The translations under genes were made by a program, and so were the position numbers. 6,396 nt of DNA from Bacillota bacterium (GTDB lineage: Bacteria > Bacillota > Clostridia > Oscillospirales > Ruminococcaceae), in NCBI GenBank assembly GCA_023395695.1, contig JAEWYJ010000236.1:1-6396 (forward strand), given 5' to 3'. Shown here one piece after another: positions 1 through 5,680 of the stretch. Below the pieces are notes generated by a model, which worked only from the letters and a program-made list of their open reading frames with translations, was not told the DNA's origin and made no database searches. How positions within the stretch are numbered: the first letter of the stretch is position 1; each line of letters starts with the position of its first letter.

Positions 1-1043
1 ATCATATAATGGGCCGGCCCGTCCACCGCGGTCATTTTCAACCGGTATTTGCAGCCATAGGGCATATCGCTGGACTCGACATAATAGTCGGCCTGATACC
101 CCACGTTTTTCACATAGGTCTTATAAACAACACCGGTGGTAAAGCGAATTTCCAAATGAAAGACATCGCTGCCCGAAAAATCCACGCTGCCCGGCTCATA
201 TGTTGAATCTCCCGTTGCAGCAACGGCCTTTACCGCCAGCATGGCGGCATAGTCGGTCAGGGCCGGCGCAATTTTTAACGGCCCGTGCGTCGGCGAATGA
301 AAAATAACATCCTGAACTTTGCCGGGGGTCATCCAGACCAGCCACTGGGGGTAAGCGTCGACAAAAACAGTCCCTGCTGTGTTGAGCAAATAGGTTTGAA
401 AAAGCCCGATTTCCCATGCCCGCTCCTGCGGCAGCAGGTAGGCTTTGCCGTCGGCTATCCAGTATTTTTCCTGCGATATGCCATAGGTGTGCCGGACGCC
501 GTCCTTGGTCCAGATTAAAAACTCATGATCGATTATCCGGTACTGCCCATCAATCGGCTCCAGCCCATCAAAAAGGGCAAGCCCTTTTTTAACTTCAAGA
601 TAGTAATCGGGAACATAATCTCTCGGCAGCACAAAATCAGCCTCACCGCCGACATAAGTATGACCCAGGGGACTGCGCGTATAGACTGAGACGATGTCGG
701 AAAGCAAGGGCGCGGCAGATACGCCGTCGGCTACGGTGGGCTGCGAAGCGTTTTGCAGCTGCGAAGCTTCGGCCGCCGCAAGCGATGCCGTCGACGCTTG
801 AAGATGCTCAGAGGCTGTATCCCGCCGGTCGGGCACAGCAGAGTTTTCAGCGGTAGCCGGTACAGAGGCCGATATCGCGGGTGTCCGGTCATCCACGGGG
901 ACGCCTTGCAAAGAAGCGCCCACAGCGGTTTCCGGCACAGCTGCCGAAGGCGTGGTGCCCACTCCCTGATTACAAGCGGGCAAAAGCAGCAGCAGGGCTA
1001 TTCCCGCCACCAAGCACCGGCCCTTTATTGATGCTATACGCAT
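1..1043 (-). CDS. Secreted lipoprotein of unknown function, 3' end cut by window edge
   Basis: An uninterrupted minus-strand frame of 347 codons runs from ATG at 1043 off the left edge, so the C-terminus is missing. The start is set by an AAAGGAG ribosome binding site (1051-1057) with a 7-nt spacer. The N-terminus is a classical lipoprotein signal: basic residues (R2, K7, R9), a hydrophobic stretch and the lipobox LPAC with Cys24. Residues about 25-112 form a low-complexity Ala/Ser/Thr/Pro-rich linker of the kind that spaces a folded domain away from the membrane. From about residue 113 a globular, aromatic-rich region follows, with short motifs such as YTRSPLGHTY, FLIWTKDGVRHTY and YPQWLVWMTPG. 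I do not recognise the family. It should be anchored on the outer face of the membrane. It is divergent from the sigma-factor operon and shares its intergenic region, so it could be a target of that sigma factor; this is inference only. Confidence 0.85.
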   Translation of the reverse strand, partial: MRIASIKGRCLVAGIALLLLLPACNQGVGTTPSAAVPETAVGASLQGVPVDDRTPAISASVPATAENSAVPDRRDTASEHLQASTASLAAAEASQLQNASQPTVADGVSAAPLLSDIVSVYTRSPLGHTYVGGEADFVLPRDYVPDYYLEVKKGLALFDGLEPIDGQYRIIDHEFLIWTKDGVRHTYGISQEKYWIADGKAYLLPQERAWEIGLFQTYLLNTAGTVFVDAYPQWLVWMTPGKVQDVIFHSPTHGPLKIAPALTDYAAMLAVKAVAATGDSTYEPGSVDFSGSDVFHLEIRFTTGVVYKTYVKNVGYQADYYVESSDMPYGCKYRLKMTAVDGPAHYM

Positions 1044-1247
1044 GACGCCTCTCCTTTATGCAAAAGTGCGGTACGCCCATAACCAAGCCAATGGGCATTC
1101 GACGTTTTGGGCCTTCCCCAATGGAAAGTCTTCCCTGTTCATGATATAGGTGTGGTATTCGCCTCTGTTTATTGCAGCTTTGCAGCAGCTTGACGCGACT
1201 ATAGGACGATATGTTATATTTAATGCGCTACTTTTTGATCTATAAGT

Positions 1248-1277
1248 ATGACAAGCTACACCAAGTTATGATAAAAT
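1248..1277 (+). promoter_or_regulatory. Predicted sigma-A-type promoter of the sigma-factor operon
   Basis: The -35 box ATGACA (1248-1253, five of six matches to TTGACA) is followed by an 18-nt spacer and the -10 box TAAAAT (1272-1277, five of six matches). The -10 is preceded by TGA, giving the extended TGn form. Transcription would start near 1284 and give a leader of about 250 nt before the sigma gene. It is a housekeeping-type promoter; no ECF-type promoter was identified with confidence. Confidence 0.5.
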
Positions 1278-1308
1278 AGTAGAAATAATTTACTTTTTAG
1301 ATAAAATA
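1270..1308. repeat. Direct repeat GATAAAATA, two copies 30 bp apart
   Basis: GATAAAATA occurs at 1270-1278 and again at 1300-1308, exactly 30 bp start to start, close to three helical turns. The first copy overlaps the predicted -10 box. The bases between the copies contain an imperfect palindrome centred near 1286 (AGTA/AAAT ... ATTT/ACT). It could be a pair of protein-binding sites on one DNA face, or only a by-product of AT-rich sequence. Confidence 0.35.
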
Positions 1309-1353
1309 TAACTTTTACCGTTTGTTACGGGCATATGGGGATATTTAAGATTT

Positions 1354-1402
1354 ATAGCCGGCCAACTTGAAAAGCGGACCTGAATTGGATCGGCTGTTTT
1401 TT
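1354..1402 (+). terminator. Terminator-like hairpin in the sigma-operon leader (candidate attenuator)
   Basis: The left arm 1354-1365 (ATAGCCGGCCAA) pairs with 1385-1397 (TTGGATCGGCTGT) with one bulged A and two G-U pairs. The loop is 19 nt. Six Ts follow at 1397-1402. This is the form of an intrinsic terminator, lying between the predicted promoter (start about 1284) and the sigma start. It could terminate or attenuate transcription into the operon. The large loop and the bulge lower confidence. Confidence 0.4.
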
Positions 1403-1503
1403 GTGCCGCAAGGCAGACGACGCAAACGGGCTGGCCCCGTCGAGGAGGATAACGCAGCGGCGCGGAAAATAGGCCACCAAGGCAGTTCGTTTTTTAAGTT
1501 TGT

Positions 1504-1515
1504 CCACTATAGTGG
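1504..1515. promoter_or_regulatory. Perfect 12-bp palindrome before the sigma gene (operator-like)
   Basis: CCACTATAGTGG is a perfect inverted repeat ending 6 bases before the ribosome binding site GGAGG of the sigma factor. Its centre contains TATAGT (1508-1513), a near-consensus -10 box, but no good -35 box lies 16-18 bases upstream. It may bind a dimeric regulator, or form a short CCAC/GTGG hairpin next to the ribosome binding site in RNA. Confidence 0.35.
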
Positions 1516-1521
1516 GTTAAG

Positions 1522-1526
1522 GGAGG
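1522..1526 (+). promoter_or_regulatory. Ribosome binding site that decides the sigma-factor start
   Basis: GGAGG lies 8 nt before TTG 1535, 11 nt before TTG 1538 and 14 nt before ATG 1541. The spacing favours TTG 1535, which gives the N-terminus MLMLYL. The far upstream TTG at 1367 has no such site. Confidence 0.6.
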
Positions 1527-1534
1527 AAATAGGT

Positions 1535-2080
1535 TTGTTGATGCTCTATCTTTCGGCAATTGAGACGCCGGAGCAAAAATCGAAATTTGAGCAACTGTAC
1601 CACCGTTATAAAAATTTGATATTTTATATTGCAAAGCATATTTTAACCGACGATTTTCTTGCTGAGGATGCCGTACATGAGACTTTTTTACGTATTTTAA
1701 AAAATTTAGACAAAATCAGCGATACCGACTGTCACAAAGCCAAGGCTTTCATCGTTATAGTGGCTGAGAACATTGCGATTGACCTTTACCGCAAGCATAA
1801 AAGAACGGCCGCCGTCTCACTGGAAACGCTGGAATTCAAAGCGGTTTATCCCTGCTTTGACCCGGAGCTTTTAGAAAACAGCGTCGAAAAAGCCATTTAT
1901 GCGCTGCCCGCAAGCTATGCGTCGGTTCTGAAAATGAAATATCTGCTGGATCTTGATTATCCTGAAATTGCCCGTATCTTAGATATTTCCGAAGAAAATG
2001 TGCGCCAGCGCGTTGTCCGCGGGAAAAAGAAGCTCTCGGCGTTTTTGGCAAAGGAGGATGATACGCTTGTCTCACTATGA
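1535..2080 (+). CDS. ECF-type RNA polymerase sigma factor (sigma-70 family)
   Basis: A protein of 181 residues, the usual size for an extracytoplasmic-function sigma factor that directs RNA polymerase to a small set of promoters. Region 2 spans about 18-90: FEQLYHRYKNLIFYIAKHIL leads into the core-binding helix with AEDAVHETF (about 43-51), and NIAIDLYRKHKR (79-90) is the promoter -10 recognition part. Region 4 spans about 117-171: a LPASYASVLKMKY helix, then the helix-turn-helix YPEIARILDIS with the recognition helix EENVRQRVVRGKKKL that contacts the -35 element. TTG 1535 was chosen from the ribosome-binding-site spacing; ATG 1541 (179 residues) is the alternative. The last 14 nt overlap the start of the DUF4367 gene, so the two are translationally coupled, as is usual for a sigma factor and its anti-sigma factor. 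The promoter sequence it recognises and its inducing signal are unknown. Confidence 0.92.
   Translation: MLMLYLSAIETPEQKSKFEQLYHRYKNLIFYIAKHILTDDFLAEDAVHETFLRILKNLDKISDTDCHKAKAFIVIVAENIAIDLYRKHKRTAAVSLETLEFKAVYPCFDPELLENSVEKAIYALPASYASVLKMKYLLDLDYPEIARILDISEENVRQRVVRGKKKLSAFLAKEDDTLVSL
2051..2057 (+). promoter_or_regulatory. Ribosome binding site that decides the DUF4367-protein start
   Basis: AAGGAGG directly abuts ATG 2058, leaving no spacer for that codon, but lies 9 nt before the in-frame TTG 2067. TTG 2067 is therefore the likelier start. The site lies inside the end of the sigma-factor gene. Confidence 0.6.
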
Positions 2081-2726
2081 TTTAACCGACGCGCTGCTGT
2101 CGGAATACCTCAGCGCATTCGAGAAAAAAAGGCTGGCCGCCCTTGATGAAAAAAAGCTGCCGCTGCATATTTTTTCTCAGGATTTTGAAAACAAAATGGC
2201 GGCGCTTATCCGCCGGGCCAACCGGCGGTATATTACCGTGTTGGGAATTCGCATGCGCAGGCTTGTTGCGGTGTGCGCACTGCTTGCACTGCTCTTATCA
2301 GGCTGTGCGGCGGTACGGCTGATCGGAAATATACTGATTGAGCGCCAAAAAGAATATTCCCGCTTCTCCTTCCCCGCTGTAACCGAGGAAATGCGTCAGC
2401 GGGAATTCGTCTTTGTCACGCCCCCGGTGCCGGAGGGCTTTACGGTTGCGGAGAGCACCCAGCTGCACGCCATGCAGATTATCCGTTATGAGGACGGCTC
2501 CGGACACTACATTGAATTTTTTCAGGGCGACATACGGGGGCTTGCTTCTTATGTCGATACCGAAGGTGTTAAAACCTATCCGATTAAAATTAACGGCCAC
2601 AAGGGTGTCACCCACACAAAGAACGGCTATCATTACATCATGTGGGTCGACGGCATTAACAGCTTTGAGTTCTCGGGCGAGTGCGATTTTGAATTCTTAA
2701 AAAGCGTGGCCGAAAATCTTACATAG
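2067..2726 (+). CDS. Membrane-anchored DUF4367-type protein, probable anti-sigma factor
   Basis: A protein of 219 residues from TTG 2067. Residues 1-62 are a charged, helical cytoplasmic segment (SEYLSAFEKKRL, FSQDFENKMAALIRRANRRY) resembling the N-terminus of ECF-linked anti-sigma proteins in Clostridia. Residues 64-86 form one membrane helix. Residues 95-219 are an external domain matching my memory of DUF4367: VPEGF, a run IIRYEDGSGHYIEFFQ, a DTEGV turn, INGHKGV, IMWVDG and a C-terminal SVAENL. The expected role is to hold the preceding sigma factor inactive until the outer domain senses a signal. The 14-nt overlap with the sigma gene gives coupled, near-stoichiometric synthesis. An unusual feature is a lipobox-like LLSGC at the outer end of the membrane helix (Cys80), preceded by an internal MRR. 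The fold assignment rests on pattern recall, not on a search. Confidence 0.75.
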   Translation: MSHYDLTDALLSEYLSAFEKKRLAALDEKKLPLHIFSQDFENKMAALIRRANRRYITVLGIRMRRLVAVCALLALLLSGCAAVRLIGNILIERQKEYSRFSFPAVTEEMRQREFVFVTPPVPEGFTVAESTQLHAMQIIRYEDGSGHYIEFFQGDIRGLASYVDTEGVKTYPIKINGHKGVTHTKNGYHYIMWVDGINSFEFSGECDFEFLKSVAENLT

Positions 2727-2742
2727 CAGGGAGTGAAAACAG

Positions 2743-3189
2743 GTGGGCAAACAGAATGCACAAAGCACAGCCGCTCTGGCAGAAAAGCTGTTTCGCAGCG
2801 CCTGCCTGATAACCGGCGACGCCCTGAGCGCCGAGCAGCTTGTGCTGGATACGCTGCGCAAGGAATGCCTTATGACGCCCGCTTTTGTAAGCCCACACAC
2901 CCATGAAATGACCCTGTACAGACGACTGGTTCGGGGCTGTTTGTTTGCAGCCGCAAGCGCTTCTGTCGGGCAATCCCCCTTAGGCTCAGAGCTGAAATCA
3001 CTCAGCAGGCTGAAAAGGGCCGTCGTTGTGCTCAGCGGTTTTTCAGGCTTTGACGAAGCAGCCGCAGCCAGAATACTCGGCATGCCGCCGTTTTGCTATG
3101 CATGGCTGCTCAAAAAAGCCACACATGAGCTTGCGTATGCGCAGCAGATGGCTGCCGCAACGCCATGTATGCCCTTGACCAAGGATTGA
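2743..3189 (+). CDS. Small degenerate ECF-sigma-like protein
   Basis: A protein of 148 residues from GTG 2743, set by AGGGAG (2728-2733) with a 9-nt spacer; 16 nt separate it from the preceding gene, so it is the third gene of the operon. Two parts echo an ECF sigma factor. Residues 16-40 (LFRSACLITGDALSAEQLV) look like the start of region 2, compare the usual LYRxAYxxTGDxxxAEDxVQ. Residues 90-130 (LKRAVVVLSGFSGFDEAAAA, then RILGMPPFCYAWLLKKATHE) look like region 4. The part between is short (about residues 41-89). The basic/aromatic -10 recognition stretch is lost, and the recognition helix has Pro-Pro-Phe in place of the usual Ser-x-x-Thr-Val. It probably no longer works as a promoter-binding sigma factor. 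It could modulate the sigma/anti-sigma pair or have been retained as a core-polymerase binding partner. The relationship is a by-eye call; an unrelated Ala-rich helical protein is the alternative. Confidence 0.65.
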   Translation: MGKQNAQSTAALAEKLFRSACLITGDALSAEQLVLDTLRKECLMTPAFVSPHTHEMTLYRRLVRGCLFAAASASVGQSPLGSELKSLSRLKRAVVVLSGFSGFDEAAAARILGMPPFCYAWLLKKATHELAYAQQMAAATPCMPLTKD

Positions 3190-3394
3190 GGCTTTAAGAA
3201 GATGTGCCAGGCTTCCATTAAAAAGCTGATTTTGGACGCCGTATTTGCTGCCTGAGGTCTCCTTGTCATAATGTGTGCGGTTCATTGGAACGGCGCCCGC
3301 TTTTAGGTTATCCGCCTATAGCCCGTCAACACAACCGGCCTACCTGCGTTCACACTTCTGCGGGGCTGCCCGTGGTGAATTTTTCGTAAAGAGT

Positions 3395-3425
3395 AAAAGC
3401 CGGTAGCATTGGCTGCCGGCTTTTT
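3395..3425 (+). terminator. Intrinsic terminator of the sigma operon, possibly bidirectional
   Basis: AAAAGCCGGTAGC (3395-3407), loop ATTG, then GCTGCCGGCTTTT (3412-3424) forms a 13-bp stem with a single G-U pair, followed by a T run at 3421-3425. On the minus strand the A run 3395-3398 also gives a short T tail, so it may act as a backup terminator for the opposing operon. Confidence 0.85.
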
Positions 3426-3524
3426 AATACGCTTTGCACGATAGAGTGAGGTTAGAAGCAAATTTGACCGGCCCGCCACAGAAAATTCAGCTCAATGCTT
3501 CGGCGCGTATTTTGTCAATCATTA

Positions 3525-3545
3525 AAAAGCCGGCAAAGCCCTTTT
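3525..3545 (-). terminator. Predicted terminator just after the TctC-type gene
   Basis: On the minus strand AAAAG-GGC-TTT-GCC-(GG)-CTTTT folds with a 3-bp inner stem, a 2-nt bulge and a 5-bp outer stem. A T tail (complement of the A run at 3524-3528) follows. It begins 12 bases past the stop codon of the last gene of the minus-strand operon. The stem is short, so it is weaker than the 3395 hairpin. Confidence 0.45.
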
Positions 3546-3557
3546 GATTATTCCTTG

Positions 3558-4571
3558 TTAAGTCGAAAGATCGAGCGTGAGGATAACCTGCGCGATATTT
3601 TCCATATCTTCATCCAGAAAGGTGTAAAAATCGGCGGCGGACAGAAAGCTTTTTTCCAGGCCGTATCTGTCGCAGAATTTTTGGTAGCTCTCGGAATAAA
3701 AGGCTTCAGTAAAGACGCGCTCCCATTCCCGCTTAATGTGGTCGGGCACATCGGCCGGGCAGACAATGCCCTGATAAGACCCCGCGACAATATCGTACCC
3801 CAGCTCGCGACAGGTGGGATATTGCGGGAAGGAGCTCAGGCGTTCCTCCGCCATAACGGCCAGAATACGCAGCTCACCAGAGTTGACAAACTGTTGGCAA
3901 ACCGAGGTTTCGAGCACAACCATGTCCAGCTCGCCCGCCAGCAGCGACTGCACCGCGGTCGCTGCTCCGTCATACGCATTATGATTTAATCGTATATCGG
4001 CAGCAGCTTCCAGCTTTGCCGCACAGATGTGCCAAATGCTCCCTGTGCCTACGTGTCCGTTTTTTAATTCGCCCGGGTTGCCCCTGGCGTAAGTAATCAG
4101 GTCATCCAGCGTGTAAAAATTGGAATCGTTGGGCACAGCCACACAAGCCGGCAGGGTATTCATACGAATAATCGGGTAGAGCTTTTCAAAAGTAAAGGGC
4201 AGCTTGTTTTGCGGCGGAAGGGTATTGAGCTCAGCCGTTATAATCCCCAGCGTGTACCCGTCCGGCTGTGCGCCGTATTGCGCCATAAAACCGACAGCAC
4301 CCCCGCCGCCGGTCATGTTAGATACCGTAAACGGCTGCCCAATCATTTCGCTGACGACCTGGCCGATGGTTTTTGCATTGACGTCGGAGCTGCCGCCCGG
4401 CGCCCAGGGGCAAATAATCTCAACCGGGTTAACCAGAATATCCGACTCGCCGGGCGCGACGGTCTGCACAGCCGGCCCGGTCGGCTCGCTCGGTTGAGTA
4501 CGCCCGCACCCCAGCGCTAATAACAACAGAAAAGCAGCCGCTATCAGCCGGCAAACAAATCTTTCAGCCAT
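3558..4571 (-). CDS. TctC/Bug-family solute-binding lipoprotein (tripartite tricarboxylate transporter type)
   Basis: A full-length 337-residue protein, close to the usual 320-340 of the Bug/TctC family, whose members bind small carboxylates and similar ligands outside the membrane. It has a lipoprotein signal with ALGC at Cys22, a Pro/Thr/Ser linker to about residue 48, and then the family signatures: CPWAPGGSSD (54-63, ligand-loop motif), VSNMTGGGGAVG (83-94), PDGYTL (103-108), GTGS (176-179), YDGAATAVQSLLAGELDMVV (200-219) and LAVMAEERLSSFPQYPTCRE. Start ATG 4571 has GGAGG with a 7-nt spacer (4579-4583), located inside the end of the DctP-type gene; only 3 nt separate the two genes, so they are co-translated. 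No TctA or TctB membrane component is in the window. It could feed a transporter encoded elsewhere, or act as a ligand sensor for the neighbouring regulator. Confidence 0.92.
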   Translation of the reverse strand: MAERFVCRLIAAAFLLLLALGCGRTQPSEPTGPAVQTVAPGESDILVNPVEIICPWAPGGSSDVNAKTIGQVVSEMIGQPFTVSNMTGGGGAVGFMAQYGAQPDGYTLGIITAELNTLPPQNKLPFTFEKLYPIIRMNTLPACVAVPNDSNFYTLDDLITYARGNPGELKNGHVGTGSIWHICAAKLEAAADIRLNHNAYDGAATAVQSLLAGELDMVVLETSVCQQFVNSGELRILAVMAEERLSSFPQYPTCRELGYDIVAGSYQGIVCPADVPDHIKREWERVFTEAFYSESYQKFCDRYGLEKSFLSAADFYTFLDEDMENIAQVILTLDLST

Positions 4572-4574
4572 AGC

Positions 4575-5666
4575 TTATCCTCCCTTTCCCGTCAGACTGC
4601 TTTTGGTTTTTTGCACTGCTGCAAGAAAGCGTTCCACCTTTTCGTCGCCTAAATCCTCCCGCAGCATGGCCAGAACACTGCTGTTCGCCGAATAAAGCGC
4701 GTTAGTCAAGGATTTTTCGGGATAAATTACCGTCATGCCGTAGTCTGACTGAAGCGTCTCAATAACAACTGCCTCTTTTTGAGGCATATTGGCGATCATA
4801 CTGGCACGCAAATTCCGGCAAAATTGCTCAAGAGCAGCTTTGGCTTCAATGTCCATCCCGTCATAGCGCGACTTATTCATCACCAGCACCTGCACCATCG
4901 GCAAATGGTTGGTCAGTATAATATTGTTTTGCAGATCCATCAGCCTTTCGGACAAAAGAATATCCACAGGGTTTTCCTGCGCCTGAACGATGTCCTGCGA
5001 TAAGACAAAATACAGCTCGTTAAAGCTGTAGGGCGTGGGTATTGCCCCAAGCGCTTTCCAAAAAGCTTCCTGATACTTGTTTTCTACAATGCGAAGCCGC
5101 AGCTCCGATAAATCCGACAGATTTCTAATCGGGAATTTGCAGCTCATCTGGCGGTATGAATAGGCATAAACGGTCAAAAGCTGTAACCCGGCCGCATTAT
5201 AATAACCCTGCATCACGTCCAGATATTCACCCGCCATCAGCAGATTAAACTGCTCCAGCGTGGAAAACAGCCCGGGAATATCCATAAGGGCAGCCTCCGG
5301 CACAACCAGAGACTGGGTGGAAGGCACCGAGCTGACAATGTCTATGGTGCCCAGCTGTACGCCGGTCACAATGCGCAGGTCATCCCCCAGTTGATTGCGG
5401 TCGTACAGCCTGAGCTTTATCGGCTGCCCTGCGGCTTCCGCAAGCGCCTTAATCTGTGCCTGCACCAGTGTGCCCTGATATGAATCGCTCCAGTTACCCG
5501 ACGTGGCGAGTGAAAACACAACGGCCTCCGATGCGTCGGCCGCAGCTGCTGCCGGTTTTTCGGACGGAACGCTGTTCGGGGGGGATTCCAGCGTTGAGAT
5601 CAGCAGCAGCAGTATGACAACGAACAGCGCCAGTGTCAGTATGGCTTTGACAGACGTAGCCTGCAT
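4575..5666 (-). CDS. DctP-type TRAP solute-binding protein, membrane-anchored
   Basis: A 363-residue protein of the DctP family of TRAP-transporter binding proteins, which capture carboxylates outside the membrane. Residues 8-26 are one hydrophobic segment with no Cys and no clear cleavage site, so it is probably an uncleaved anchor, followed by a Pro/Ala-rich linker to about 47. Family marks are LYDRNQLG (87-94), GVQLGTIDI (102-110), LRLRIVENK (189-197), FWKALGAIPTPYSFNELYFV (202-221) and QENP (230-233). Arg172 and Arg192, 20 residues apart, match the spacing of the two ligand-carboxylate arginines of SiaP. The segment usually written VDGQENP reads VQAQENP. Start ATG 5666 has AAGGAGG with a 7-nt spacer (5674-5680); the regulator gene stops 14 nt upstream and the TctC-type gene follows after 3 nt. 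No DctQ or DctM membrane gene is seen. A sensor role, as for the TRAP-type DctB linked to DctSR in Bacillus subtilis, is a fair alternative to transport. Confidence 0.9.
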   Translation of the reverse strand: MQATSVKAILTLALFVVILLLLISTLESPPNSVPSEKPAAAAADASEAVVFSLATSGNWSDSYQGTLVQAQIKALAEAAGQPIKLRLYDRNQLGDDLRIVTGVQLGTIDIVSSVPSTQSLVVPEAALMDIPGLFSTLEQFNLLMAGEYLDVMQGYYNAAGLQLLTVYAYSYRQMSCKFPIRNLSDLSELRLRIVENKYQEAFWKALGAIPTPYSFNELYFVLSQDIVQAQENPVDILLSERLMDLQNNIILTNHLPMVQVLVMNKSRYDGMDIEAKAALEQFCRNLRASMIANMPQKEAVVIETLQSDYGMTVIYPEKSLTNALYSANSSVLAMLREDLGDEKVERFLAAVQKTKSSLTGKGG

Positions 5667-5680
5667 AGGCGCCCCTCCTT

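Larger units (their letters stand above)
1044..1534. other. Divergent intergenic region and long 5' leader of the sigma operon
   Basis: About 490 bases without a convincing gene separate the lipoprotein start from the sigma-factor start. The part near the lipoprotein (1060-1200) is of mixed composition. Bases 1205-1320 are markedly AT-rich. The 1350-1500 part is GC-richer and reads as untranslated leader. The plus-strand frame is open through the leader from TTG 1367, but that stretch would add a basic, unconserved-looking 56-residue extension to the sigma factor and has no ribosome binding site. Elements inside the region are listed separately. No clear promoter for the minus-strand lipoprotein was found; the TATAGT on the minus strand at 1198-1203 lacks a matching -35 box. 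Confidence 0.6.
3190..3557. other. Convergent intergenic region
   Basis: This stretch lies between two converging operons. It holds two hairpin terminators (3395-3425 and 3525-3545) and no open frame with a credible ribosome binding site. Bases 3190-3394 show nothing I can support. Confidence 0.6.

Noticed and set aside
1335..1370. Possible leader peptide of 11 codons starting at ATG 1335
   Set aside because: There is no ribosome binding site and no run of regulatory codons. It overlaps the left arm of the leader hairpin, but nothing supports translation.
1442..1448. Strong ribosome-binding-site-like GAGGAGG in the leader
   Set aside because: No ATG, GTG or TTG lies within a usable distance downstream.
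1485..1513. Second promoter with -10 TATAGT at 1508-1513
   Set aside because: No acceptable -35 box is present at 16-18 nt, and the start would fall almost on the ribosome binding site. The TATAGT is explained by the palindrome.
1367..1534. Longer sigma-factor start at TTG 1367 giving a 56-residue N-terminal extension
   Set aside because: There is no ribosome binding site before it, the extension is Arg/Gly-rich and unlike any sigma N-terminus, and the family begins near MLxLYL. The stretch also carries a terminator-like hairpin and a palindrome.
2058..2066. ATG 2058 as the start of the DUF4367 protein
   Set aside because: AAGGAGG touches the ATG with no spacer; TTG 2067 has a 9-nt spacer. 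It adds only three residues, so the difference is minor.
3426..3511. Inverted repeat AATACGC (3426-3432) and GCGTATT (3505-3511)
   Set aside because: Seven bases separated by 72 nt can occur by chance. No transposase remnant or duplicated flanks accompany it.
3495..3989. Plus-strand open frame of 164 codons
   Set aside because: It lies antisense over the clearly coding TctC-type gene and the terminator region, has no ribosome binding site and gives no recognisable protein.
4204..4520. Plus-strand open frames opposite the TctC-type gene
   Set aside because: They are antisense shadows caused by third-position GC; no ribosome binding site or protein family signal.
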